Positions 46,489 through 57,865 of a stretch of DNA of 64,000 bases are shown piece by piece. Position numbers and translations under genes: made by a program. The stretch covers positions 1 to 64,000 of the forward strand of contig QVRM01005487.1 of the NCBI GenBank assembly GCA_003439945.1, given 5' to 3'. The first letter of the stretch is position 1, and every line of letters begins with the position of its first letter. The DNA comes from Dermanyssus gallinae. Taxonomy: Eukaryota > Arthropoda > Arachnida > Mesostigmata > Dermanyssidae. The notes under the pieces are model-generated. The model had not been told where the DNA came from. It saw only the letters and a program-made list of their open reading frames with translations, and searched no databases.

Positions 46489-47553
46489 GAATTGCAGCTT
46501 TTTACTATTGTGTAGATTTGGCTTACTGCTTGAATCACGCGATAACTAATTTTTATGTCAATAACTAGACAATAAAATAGCGATGCAATGGCAACGTGCA
46601 CTAAAAAGAAACGAAGGGCTCCAATACGCAAGACGGACAAAGGTAATCCAATGAATACAAGCTCCCACGAGGAGTACACGGGTGCATCTGTCGACTGTGC
46701 TCTCAGGCGTGTACGAAGTTTCATGCGTCTGCCTGCCTGGCCCTTGCGAAGAGATCGCTGCACTGCCTCTGTCGAATAATATGCCGCGAGCAGCTGACTG
46801 TACAATTGTATAATCTGTATAATTATCTATGTTATATGCATACTCAATATGAGTGAAATAAATAAGATGATGGTAATCCAATGAACATGATTAAATGAAC
46901 TAGAAATCGCCTACCTTCCTTTATGTTTCAAAAAGGAACTTAAACAGCAATGCTGCTGCTATTCGCTATCGTAATACTTGCTAAAATGTCTATCTTTCTA
47001 AGAGAAACTGTATAATGCCGCCGCCACCACCACCACTGCCCTCGCTGTCCTCAATAGACCAATTAGGGCCGATCTTGTTGTTCGACTGACACTCGAACGT
47101 AATCGTCCGCGCATCCGCGCATGGACAGCGTCGTATCACGCGCGTGTGTTTGAAGCTGGCCAGTATCCCCGTAAAATCAAAGTACAACAAAGTAGTAGAA
47201 GAAGAAGAATAAGAGAAAGACAAACAAAATAGCTAAACGTCTAGTTTTCCGTAGAGGTATTCATTGATTCAAAGCGAAGATTACTCCAAGATATGCCTCA
47301 AAGTTATCTCACGCCGCAGGCAGAGAGACTGACAGACAGACAGACAGACAGGAAGACGACCGCCCGACAATGCCACCCAGCTGCAGAACGTGAATTACGG
47401 GCGCGTTGCGCTCCAGAGGACGCAAGTAACGACAAATGAAACGTTATCAACCAATGATTACCCATCTTCCTTAAACAAACAAACAAACTATCTAAAACAA
47501 CAACAACAGCAACAACTCTGACTTCAGCTAGCTATTTCATTTACATTCCTACG

Positions 47554-48316
47554 TTCGAAACGGTGCCCCCGTCATTGCAGCTTCAGGCCGGCCACCTGCG
47601 CGGAGCTTGCAAACACCGGTTTCGCACACGGTGGCACGACACTGGCTTCGCAGTGACACTGCAACGAAAGTAGCAGTCGATTGAATAAACCTACAGACAA
47701 GCAATATAGGAGAAAGAGAGAGAGAGACAGCCAGCTGTTTATTCAGTCATGCACTGCCTGCGAGCAATTTATCGGCGGCGATGGCGACAAGGCCATCTTC
47801 ATGATGCTGGTCCGGTACGGGCCGGCTTGGCCACAACACACAGCGCAGTGAGGAGAGTGCTCAAAGCTAGCAGGCTAACTGACACAGCGAAGAAGGAAGC
47901 AGAGTGTACTTACTACTACAACTACTACTCTCTATCAGTCGGAGACCGACGAGACTATAAACGCAGCAGCCAATGAATGACAGGATAGGAAGAATGACGC
48001 CAGCTACGACAAACATGTCGAAGGAAAAGTCGTCGCGCGCGAACTTGAACAGCGCGTAGTGTAACCCGGGTGGTGATAACAACAAAGCGATATACACACA
48101 CCCAACCACACAAACAATCGCCCAAAGGGAGAGAGACAGGGAGAGATCATGAGAGAGAGAGAGAGAGATGGGGAGAGAGAGAAGTGATAAACCCAATGCG
48201 AAACGTCGACGGTCATATCGGAGACAGAGCTTGGGCGATAACAACCTTGTTCGCCCGGACGCCCGCTCGTCTCGAGCACAATAGACAGTGGTCGAGATGC
48301 ACCTGCCGCCAAGTAG
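47554..48316 (-). CDS. Possible exons of a membrane protein (tentative)
   Basis: Three minus-strand pieces have compatible phases. Exon A, ending at about 48197, reads …GEQGCYRPSSVSDMTVDVSHW before G|GTTTAT. Exon B, 48043-47914, reads FARDDFSFDMFVVAGVILPILSFIGCCVYSLVGLRLI and ends at a strong donor (A|GTAAGT). Its acceptor is preceded by a CT-rich tract and about 75 nt free of AG. Exon C, from 47640 after TTTCGTTGCAG, reads MSLRSQC...TVCETGVCKL and can run to a stop near 47554. Exon B contains one clear transmembrane helix and GC-ending codons like those of SUCLG1 and OSCP1. The pattern Cys-Tyr…transmembrane helix with P..SFI is faintly like the second membrane segment of TipE-type sodium-channel auxiliary subunits. 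No N-terminal exons were found, so the gene model is partial. Confidence 0.3.
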
Positions 48317-48419
48317 GTAGCAAACGCAACGCGGTTACGAATTGCGAACAGCGTGGCCGCCGGCCTGGATAACGGCCTGGGCACAAGTCCGTTACTATCC
48401 GTCCGTATTCGAGAGAGAT

Positions 48420-49025
48420 AGATAGATAGTGTGTGTATATTGTTGAAAATGTACTTTATTGAGCAAATGAATGACAAGGTCACACGAGGGTAGTCCCCCG
48501 GCATCTTTCCTAAGTCAGGCTCAAAGAAACAACTGTGCCTGCTTCTTTCGTAAACGTTTGATATAGATAAACGTAAACGTTTGATATATATATAGGAACA
48601 GAGAGACAGCCCGATCGAACCCATTACGATTAGTTGCCCACTACTATTTTTATAATTATGACGAGAGTGACGAAGTCGCGGGGGGCACCACTTAGTAAGC
48701 AATACCGCATAGGCAAACACAAACGTCATACCGTCAAACTAATAGTATAGGAAACAGAAACAAGAGAAGCCAAAATAACTGCAACAACGACAGTTGCAGC
48801 AGCAGCAACAACAACAAGAGCAGCTGTAACAATAATAGCAGCAGCAACTGCAACAACAAAAACAACAACAAATGAACAATATTTGTCCATTCCGTCGTAT
48901 CACATCGATCGGGGTGACAGTAGCGTAGGGCTCGAAACAAGAGCGCAATTCAACGGATAGTTCTATTTATGTCAATGTGGTTTCTGGAATTCGCTTCGCT
49001 TTTAGATTTTTTTTTCCATTTTTGC
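48420..49025. other. Low-complexity intergenic stretch
   Basis: CAG/CAA runs at 48795-48870 and a GATA-like run at 48415-48430. Leu-rich open frames on the minus strand are translations of the CAA/CAG runs. Confidence 0.6.
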
Positions 49026-49165
49026 TGTGGGGGGTTTCGGCAATGATGCACCTGTGTCGCTGACAGATAGCAGCGACTAGCTTGAGACTGACAAACCCAC
49101 ATCGCCCCGGGTTCCTCACCCCACCTTCCAAGGCTCGGAACGGCATGGCAATTCCTCGCCGGAAC
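49026..49165 (+). repeat. Dispersed repeat family C, copy
   Basis: GGGGGGTTTCGGCAATGATG, then GAGACTGACAAACCCACATC, GGGTTCCTCACCCCACCTTC, GGCTCGGAACGGCATGGCA. Same block order as at 21270 and 25940. Confidence 0.8.
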
Positions 49166-50159
49166 TTCGCCGGAGGTCATCGGACGGTGGCGCCTCGTTT
49201 GCGGGACGTGTGACGGATACATAAGCCGCGTGACCTCTGCGTGCTTCCCTGGCTCGCTTCGATGATATCAGTGGTTTCGAACGTTGCTGAGAAACAACTA
49301 AGACTTCCGCTTGTGAAGGAACGTGTACAATGCGGTCAACGCTTCAGGCGACACCGATAAGCCATTGACGGTGCACGTGCTGACGGCACCGTCAAAACGG
49401 AACGACTAAAGCTTCTCGTCGGCTCTTCTTTTCACCTGCTGCACTCACTGGCCGAAGGTTATTGTTGTTGTTGTGTTGACGATAAAGGCGTAGAGAGCTG
49501 AGCAGATCCGGGTTGGTGTCACTGGGGCATGATCGGGGATTGCCTCGCCTACCTAACGATTTTTAGCTCATCATGAACAGTAATGACATGGCTGGCTGGC
49601 TGGCAACATAAATAACATAAATGACACATTAACACGGGGCGGGCGTTATTCCACAGGGCCGCGGCCGTTAGAGCTAGTAATGAAGATAATCACGCTTATT
49701 CTCTTACGCGGGCGCCGCGTTGGCCCCCTCTTCAAAGGATATCGATGCCCCTAATATCAAGGCTAGTAGTAAAGACGTAGCATCAATAGTAAATAGCAAA
49801 CAAACACAACAACCGCAGCGATAAAAGTGACGAGAGACGCTGCTTTCGAAGGTCATCTGCTGCGATGAGGTGTTCTTCCCTCGGTCTCTGATCTCTCTGA
49901 TTGTCTGTCCGACCGAAGCAAAGAAATAAGTTGCTGGCGAATATCTTCTTAACTGGTAACGAAGGTTGTTGTTGCTGCTGTAGCAACACCGCCCTGTACC
50001 GCCGCTGATATTTCTGCTGCTGACGTCTCTGTTGCACATGGTTCAATTCCGGTCGGCGCCGAGGTAAACGACAAACGCCTCGATTATGATGCTTCTACCA
50101 TCCGTCCGTTCCGTAGTGGCGATGACACAGCGCACATGATGTTTGCACGTATTATATAT

Positions 50160-50204
<45 letters not shown>

Positions 50205-51660
50205 TATTCATATATATATGTATATATTTATTTTTTGTTTTAGTTGCCTTGCTCTTCTGCTTTGTGACTGCCGTTGTCTTATAGGTGATAATAGGTCAGC
50301 GAAAGTAGATCGATATAGAATAAAACACGCTTCAGGAGGACGAGAGCGAAAGTTAGCCATTTGATTATGATTCGTTTTCGTAACTATTGTAGTTAGCCGC
50401 GCGCGTTTGACGAAACGTGTATCGTCGCTACGCCAACATGACAGATAGACAAACCGACACCACCCATGGCATGTCCTGCCAACAAAGCGAGAACAAGGAC
50501 AACAACAATAGCAACGACAGCAAAAACAACAACAACAGCACATTTAGCAGCAGCAGCGTGTCACAACGACTCACTACTTACCTTGGCAACTTGACTTCGG
50601 GAGCAATTTTGCGGCGAACATCGTCGTGGTGTGGGTGGCCGTGCAGTAACCGGACAGCAGGACAAGTAACCGGACAGCACTACAACAACAACACTAAAAT
50701 CCCACCGAGCAGCAACAACAACAACACCAGCAGCAGAAGAAGAAACGGCGAACAACAACAACAACGACGACGACGACGACGAGGTCAGACGAGACAACAA
50801 CAAGAGCAGGAAAAAGCCTGTCGCCAACTGAAGCACGGCAGAACAACTACGGATGCAGCTGCTGCTGCTGCTGCACCGACTCGCGACCGACCCACAATCG
50901 AACGAACAGACGAAAATACACCCCCAGATATGCTGTAGTTGCTGCTGCGGCTGCGGCTGTTGTTGCCTCCTCTTCGACACCGACGGTGGAAGTCGTGCGG
51001 TCGAAATGGAGAGGCGACGGAGACGACGACGACGACTCAACTATGCCAACAACAACAAACAAACAACAATACTATTACTACTATTACTGCTTAGCCAACC
51101 ACCGTGGGTAGGTCGATCGGTCGGTCACCGCCTGCTGCTACGACAGCGCCTTCTTCTGCCACTATTATTATTACAAAAGTCGTCTTTACCGCGATGGTAA
51201 CCGCGATGGTGGTATCTGCTGTAGCGGCGCGCGGACTCTTTCCCTTCTCCCCATTGCATGCCCTGGCGGCGGCGGCGGCGGCTGCGGTAACAACAACAAC
51301 AACTACAACAACATGGTGCAGACGGCGTGCCTGCCGCCGGCAAGCAGAATACCTGGTAACAACAGCAGACAACGACAGCAGACAGCTGACATCAACAGCA
51401 GACAGCTGACAGCAGACGACAACGTGTCAATTCATCCATCCGCAGAATAGACGCACTGCTGTCATGCGCGTTGACAAGAGGGTGCGTGGTGGCAGAGACA
51501 AAAGGCGAAGTGACCGGCTGCTGGTTCGCTGAAACGAACTCCCAGCGAACCCAGCGATCAATCAGGTAGAGAGGCATGCCGACGCACGGCATACATACAC
51601 ACACACACAAATGATAATCACGATCTACAAATGTTGTTTATAGAAAGTACAATTCTCACA
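49166..51660. other. Low-complexity CAA/GAC/GCG-rich region, no supported gene
   Basis: A (TA)n array lies at 50164-50200. From 50490 to 51410, dense trinucleotide runs (CAACAA, GACGAC, GCTGCT, GGCGGC) open long frames on both strands (up to 173 codons). Their products are homopolymeric and no domain or exon chain emerges. The density resembles 5' untranslated exons or promoters of long genes. An AC microsatellite lies at about 51595-51608. Confidence 0.6.
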
Positions 51661-51962
51661 CGTACACGGCGCTAAGTAGAAGCATGCGTACATAATAGGT
51701 ACATATATGTATGTTTCGAATCTACCGTATTGCCAAAAGGAGCAGAATAAGATGTGAATGACGTGTGTATATCTAGAGAGCATAAGACACACACGACATT
51801 CGAAGAATTGTTGTTCTCATGGTAAGCGCCTATCATTAGTACTTTTGTGTATGCTAACAACAAGCACAGCAGACAGACCGCCCGGATCCAAAACATTTTA
51901 TTAAGATACACTATAATATGCAATTTTCTTCCCATATCCTATTATCATATTTGGAATTAAAC

Positions 51963-51993
<31 letters not shown>

Positions 51994-52487
51994 TACACGA
52001 CAATGTATCGTCGCTGCCCATGTGTTATGTCTTCTGCAGACAAGACGGATGATGACGTCATACAATAAACACGAGTGTAAGGGATACGATTGCAACGACA
52101 TAATGCTACATGCGCGCATAAAAAGCGTGAACCCATTGTTATGTAATGAAGTCTTAACATCTCTCTGTCTCTTTCTTATCTCTCTTCTCTTTTTCTGTCT
52201 CTTTAACTCTTGGGTGTTGCAGTAGTGAGGGTCAAGGATCAAGGAGAAACACGGAGGACGCATGGCGCCAACTTTCAAACCGGAGAGTTCTGTCGAACTC
52301 GCGCATCGAACACTCGGATAGTGCAAATGTAGATTAATGTGGTTTGCGTAATACGGTGTGGGACTAGAAGCTCTAAGCTCGAATCATCATGGGCCGTCTG
52401 TATAGACGTGCAGCTCAATAGTGTTAGTAACAGCAAAGTGTCAAGTTTCTCGGCCGACTAGGAGTACCGATGTATCCTGCTTGGCGT
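51661..52487. other. Intergenic, no gene recognised
   Basis: One (TA)n array at about 51967-51993. No other feature was seen. Confidence 0.5.
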
Positions 52488-52560
52488 GCTCCCGTGGCCT
52501 AATGGATAAGGCGTTGGCCTCCGGAGCCAAAGACTGTGGGTTCAAGTCCCACCGGGGGCG
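52488..52560 (+). tRNA. tRNA-Arg-CCG: tRNA-Arg, anticodon CCG
   Basis: A 73-nt cloverleaf. The acceptor stem GCTCCCG (52488-52494) pairs with CGGGGGC (52553-52559), with one G-T pair and discriminator G. The D arm starts in TGGCCTAATGG, which is also the A box. The anticodon stem TTGGC/GCCAA encloses the loop CTCCGGA, giving anticodon CCG for Arg codon CGG. The T arm GTGGG/CCCAC encloses TTCAAGT, with the B box GGTTCAAGTCC. A T-rich run (52564-52571) follows directly as a pol III terminator. No CCA is encoded and there is no intron, as usual in animals. All stems are intact, so it is likely functional. Confidence 0.96.
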
Positions 52561-52561
52561 A

Positions 52562-52571
52562 TTTGTTTTTT
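52562..52571 (+). terminator. RNA polymerase III oligo-T terminator
   Basis: TTTGTTTTTT starts two bases after the tRNA-Arg gene. A run of four or more T on the sense strand is the standard pol III stop. Confidence 0.85.
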
Positions 52572-52893
52572 CATCTCTCGAAATGATATAAGCTCTTCTG
52601 CATCTGTCCATCTTTAAGGCAAGAATATCTGGTCTAGAAATACAATAACAGTCGTCTAGTTTATTTGTCATACAAACACATTATACTGTTTGCAACTGTG
52701 TTAGAAAATTTAGGATGCTTTTTTATGCTTCAGGATAATGCCTTGCGCGAATCTCCATTTTAGAGACTGCGTTTAGGTGGTTGACTTCTGCGCTCGAGAG
52801 ATTGTATAAAAAATATTATAAAAATAGTCTTAATAGTCATTTACACTAAATAGCAAAACCCTTGACATATAAATATTCAATTTTTAAGACCAT

Positions 52894-52928
<35 letters not shown>

Positions 52929-53520
52929 TTCATTGATATTTATTGCTGTATTTTAGATTTGCATGTGCTCAAAGCAACATTTAAGTCATTTTTATATATC
53001 CACACTTCATCGCTATTGCATCGCCACTGCTCCAGCGAGAGATAATGCGGCAAATTCAACATTAATGTAGCAAAGATGCCAAAGTATTTTGCCTGGATCG
53101 GGCGATCGTTGAGTTAGGAGAAGATTTTCCCTTAGTCCGGTCGTTTAATCATTTTCGTATATGTGTGCACATATTATGAAGCAATACGTATTAACGTTTC
53201 GACATGCACAGAGTATGATCGCTTATGCTGACAGTTCTAAGCATATTATGTACTAAAGCAACATATACAAATTAAATGATGAACTACATATTTGGGTGGC
53301 AGTTATACTGAACTAAATAAATAAGCAATAAAACCATAAGACGTGAAAGTTGATTGGGGGGGGGGGGGGAATTGCAGACTCTTTTAGACGGCCATATCAT
53401 CCAATCGTCGAAGTTCCGGGCACAAAACAAATTCGATTGAAGAAAAAATATAATAGGAAGTAACAACCGTCTCCTTATAAACGTGTACACCAAATAAGAT
53501 AAATGAAAACGTCACATATT
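52572..53520. other. Intergenic, simple repeats only
   Basis: A (TA)n array at 52898-52926 and a run of 14 G at 53356-53369, rare in this AT-rich DNA. No gene was recognised. Confidence 0.6.
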
Positions 53521-53589
53521 TCCAGGTTCGGGTGTGTCCAGTCTAGCAGAGTTCCACCCACGCACAGAGGTGGCGTTACCCCGCTGAAT

Positions 53590-55385
53590 GTTCAGCCATA
53601 GTCTCTAGTGCAGGTACTCGACAGCCCTAGTGTCCCCTGTCGAACGATTGAGCGCCTTGCTGACAGGTTGAATAAGTTTGTGCGTCTTTGGTCCCCCCTC
53701 GAATGCCAGCGGGCGAAAGTAGTAGGGAGTAGGTAATACTGGCATGTTTTCTGCACTTATTCACCTCCGCCATCATCGACGCGTGACCAGCATGCTCTGC
53801 TCCCGCACTGATCATTGAAGGGGCAAATGAGTCAGCAAACGTTGCATCCCATACCAGCATGCGACCCATCTCGAAGGACGCTCGTGTCAGTCCGTCTGGT
53901 CGCTTTCCATCATTTCTGCAGAGGCCAGGAGGCTTGAGAATGCAAGGACAGCCAGCAGACCTCAAGGCTCGACTAAACGCCCCGTTAAGTGCTGCATGTC
54001 GGGCTCGACGATCTGAACTTAAGCCACAAGAAAGACCATGGTGTGCGTGTGGCCCCACTTGACCGCCGCATCTACCCATTGATGGGGGAATACGAGAGCT
54101 GCCCCCAGGCGTAGCCTCCCACTAATCTAAAATTGTCGTCATTTAGTAGAGTGACTAAGTGAGCTGTGGAAGGCCCCGGCGCCTTTTGCGGAGACCGCCA
54201 GTAGCCTGGCCTTATCAATCGTAGTGGGGGCTTGCTGAAGGAGATGCGCAAATGTCTTCTCCTGCAGTGGGATCGACCAGCCTTTCTGGGAAGGGGTTTC
54301 AGCGGGTATGACACCGCACAGAAAGGCTAATCTTTCGAATAAGCCTGTTAGAGTGTGATCGTAGACACTTTTGCCTGTGTCTTCCAGTAACCGCTTGGCC
54401 TTTTCTTATGCCTGGGACATAGAGGAGACTATGGCAGAACCAGCCAACGCTCAGCATCAGGCATTCCTAGTTTACCTAAGGAAATGGGAAGCAGAGCCTG
54501 CAAGCCTGCATAGGGTAAGAGTCGTATGTTTAGGAGCACCTCCAGTGTCTTCAATGTCCACACGTTGAAGGCTCGAAGGTTCTCGGTCAAGTCGAAACAA
54601 TTGACCCCTCTAAGCAAGTGAGTTGTCCGGGCGGCCGAGAAGCACGAGTAGGTATATTCCGCGATGAGATCCCATGGAAGACGGCTGGCGGCTACTTAAA
54701 GCGTCTCTCTCCACGCGTCCAAAGCCGCAGGTAACTCCTCTCGGCAGAGAGAACCCCGAGAAGCTCAATGTCACTTTTTTGGACGACGTTGCAACCGGGA
54801 AGGAGATGGCATAGCTCCGATATATCCGCCGAGATCATATCTTCGGGGCCGTGACGCAGAGCTCGCATTTTCCGGCGTTTAGGGATAGACCACTCACCCT
54901 CTCAATGCCCCGGATTCTGTGAATATCACCAATTACCGTAGCTAGCTAGGTTACCTCCAAGCACACCGTTGTCCGGATACCAGGCATTTAGAGGACACTG
55001 TAAAGAGTCGATTAAGTATTTTGCGCACAAACAGAACAAGCGCAGGCCTAAAGGGTTTCCGTGTTGAAGGCCGTACTGCGAAGATATAGTAACGTGTGGC
55101 ACGATCAAGTGCGACGGTTGGGCGTAAGCCGCATGTACCTGGTGAAACATTTGCGGAACGTAGCACTTCACCGCGTTTAGCAGGTGGTCTCTTCTGGCGT
55201 CGTTAAAGGCATTCCTAAAATCTAGCTTAACCAAAACGGTCGTGTCACCTCCGGCGCATTTATAAACTCCTGCAGTGGCCCGACCGTTCTGGTTTATAAA
55301 CTTCCGCAGATCCCGATCTTTGTACCGCCAGTTACAAAACCCAACTGACAAGAGCCTATTGCCGAGTTTCTTCGACCTTTAATGA
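53590..55385 (-). mobile_element. Non-LTR retrotransposon with C-terminal endonuclease-like domain, 5'-truncated, decayed
   Basis: On the minus strand the RT starts in mid-domain (near 55385) and shows VLVKLDFRNAFNDARRDHLL (motif A, about 55235-55180), SQYGLQHGNPLGLRLF (motif B region, about 55085-55040) and AWYPDNGVLGG (about 54980). The last stands where family members have YLDDG, so the catalytic DD has become DN. A thumb segment GLSLNAGKCEL follows (about 54880), then ISLGKLGMPDAERW (about 54470) and LLNDDNFRLVGG (about 54150). The C-terminus has a Cys/His stretch ending HHGLSC, then GKRPDGLT (about 53905), LVWDAT and AEVNKCRKHA. The spacing RPD…WDAT…E..K resembles a PD-(D/E)XK nuclease. 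Frameshifts separate the pieces. It differs clearly from the R2-like element at 7784-9834. Confidence 0.78.
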
Positions 55386-57865
55386 TTGATTGTGTTGGAA
55401 ACTGCTTCTGAAGATGAAAATCGTTAGCAAGGTGTAGAACTTTCAACTACTCTACTTGAATATTACCTCCGTTTGATTCAGTTCTTAGTGAATTATAGAT
55501 AAACAAAAATCAGAGAATCACTCGATAAGGTTAGATACATTGGAGTTTTATTTCTTGCCAAACAAGACACAGCAAACAGCTGCGAAAAACCTTAAACGGG
55601 CGGAAAGTTATTTTTTCTAGAGGGAGGTTGTTTTTGAATTTTAGACAATCCTCCGTCCATATCGCCTTTTATACGTCCTTTGGACACTTCTTGCTTTTGG
55701 GCTGCTTTGTGTTTATTTATCACTATGGTGTATCGCAATGATAAACGGATAATGTACGCGGGCACAGCAAATATTCAAATAATCAACCAGACTCTAAATA
55801 GAGGAAATCCTGTAACACGCGCCAGTGTGATATGAAGCAGGCTCTGCAACATCCGTCGTGATGCAGGGTGGAGACCAGACACAACTGATCAGCCCTATGC
55901 GGTTGGTCTTATATATATATATGTACATTATGGGTGCAGCTTATTGGTAGTGCCTTATTATATTGCCCTGGATACGTAGGCTTCATTATGTGTTGTGATT
56001 GACAACGTCCTAGGTTTTGGGGGGCGTGTTTACAATACGAGATATAAAGTGAGCATAAACAGGTTAGATTTCGATACATAATTGTCATTCCTATTTCTAC
56101 CGTACCAACCAACGTATTGGCCAATGGGCGATCATTCGTTGTAACGGGAGTCGATTGCACAGTCTGAAGACGATTGCGATTGCGATTTGCGTTTACCTGT
56201 GGGGGTAGCTAGCAGCGTGACGCTCACAATCTTTCTTGTTTACTGATTGGCTTCTTCCTAACGAATGTTAAAGGCCGTCTATTTATTGTCCTTATAAAAA
56301 GCTAACTTCTTCTATATAGCAACACTGCATCTATCCATATATAAATATATGTGTATATATCAGAATGGAGGATCAGTATTCCACAAAGGGCCTGAGCCCA
56401 GCTTCATTGATGTCGCTTGTAATCGTAATAACGTGCTTGCTGCTCAGTCGTCTATTATTTTCATTCTCATAATGGCTAGTTTCCGTTAGAGATCTGATCC
56501 ATTTTGAATCAATCAGATCCGGATCGATGTAAAGCTGTTGAGGGTTGTGGCGGTGCCTATATATACTCGTATATATATATATATATATATATATATAAGA
56601 GATCAAAAGTTGTGTGTACAGTCCACACGACAGACCATCTGAGGAGATGAAGGTATGTAGCATATGCTGCTCGTATAGCTTAGCCTGTCGAGAAGTTTCG
56701 CGGACCAAGGTTTCGGCCATTATTTGTACGCAGTCAACCACGCATAGTTCCTGGTCGAGGCAAGTCCGGATTACAGCCGCTAGAATCGATTCGTGGTCAT
56801 GGCATGCGCTTTAAAACTGTACGTGGACTGATTGACGTTGAACCATTAACCTCTGGGCTCTTTCTGGGCTAATTACTCTTCTTCATAATTTAGTATATTC
56901 TAATAATGGCTGTAACAGAAAGTCGCCAGGTCAAGTGTCTCATGTGTGAGACTGAGTAAAGCATGACTTGTTGGCAATAGTTGTTCTGAGTATATGACCG
57001 TCATCTCCAAAATGTCGGGCTTACGAATTCCTGGCAAAGAAGCCATGCAAATACGCTTCACCAAAGTAGAAATAACGATTGTCTAGTTTTTTTTTACTTA
57101 TAGGGATTGCAGGTGCAATGAGGAAAGTCCACCAGCTTGCCTCAACTACCATGGTAGTTCTTAGTGATAGCGCAGCTGAAGGGGTCGGCCTTTAGCAGAA
57201 AATGCTTTTTACGCATGCTGCCAAAGAACTAATTCGTAGGTGATAATACTAGGGTTACCACTGGTTATAGAAAAAATCAACAAAACCAACCTGGTATATA
57301 ATGTAGCATAACTACTAGATGATCGGGTTAACCACTATCGTGCACGCGCGAGAGGAGTGACCTCTGTAACCGAAAGGTCGAAGATTCTGGACCTGCCTGC
57401 AAAGCGTGCAGCCTAGCCAGGACTACAAAACGAATTTCATTGCGCCTTTAAATTAATTTAAGCGGAGTATTTCGGCTGTATAGAACCTATAGTAAACAAA
57501 CCGATTCTTTCCTAATCTAGAAACGAAGTTTGACAACGTTCCTCTTCTACTCAAAAGCTGGTACTATTTAGAGGCGTGCTCAAGTTACACTTCTCAATGA
57601 GCAATTATATGTACAAAAAGAGAAGTAACTAGCTGGCTTAGCTATCAGCCATACTTGTTTTTTGGTCTGAAATTTGCAGACGTTTTTATTACAGCGTTGC
57701 TGATCTTTGGCGTGGCCGACTTACAACAGATCTTCTAAAGCTTCGCGTCATCATGTCCCATGCTAGCTTCTATGCCGGCTATTAATGCTCGGTATTTTCG
57801 AAATTGCGGCCGATTCCACAACAGTACTGCAACACTATCTTAGAGAGTCACGCCACGAAGCGCCT
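55386..57865. other. Gap before OSCP1, no gene recognised
   Basis: A (TA)n array at about 56570-56596. The stretch 57100-57430 has stem-like segments and a GAGGAAAGTCC motif, discussed as a weak RNA candidate. The OSCP1 3' UTR lies just below 57866. Confidence 0.45.

Noticed and set aside
47004..47152. Minus-strand segment FKHTRVIRRCPCADARTITF with a TGGCCAG acceptor
   Set aside because: The entry phase does not match the preceding candidate exon C donor. A Gly run made by GGT repeats follows. Left unassigned.
47749..47850. Plus-strand segment CTACEQFIGGDGDKAIFMM
   Set aside because: It looks protein-like but is short, has no phased neighbours, and lies in the intron of the competing minus-strand exon chain.
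50417..51409. Several long overlapping ORFs on both strands (up to 173 codons)
   Set aside because: Trinucleotide repeats open all frames. The products are homopolymers without domains or consistent splice sites.
53356..53369. Run of 14 G as a possible quadruplex or assembly artefact
   Set aside because: A single homopolymer without spaced G-runs on either side. Noted only as a simple repeat.
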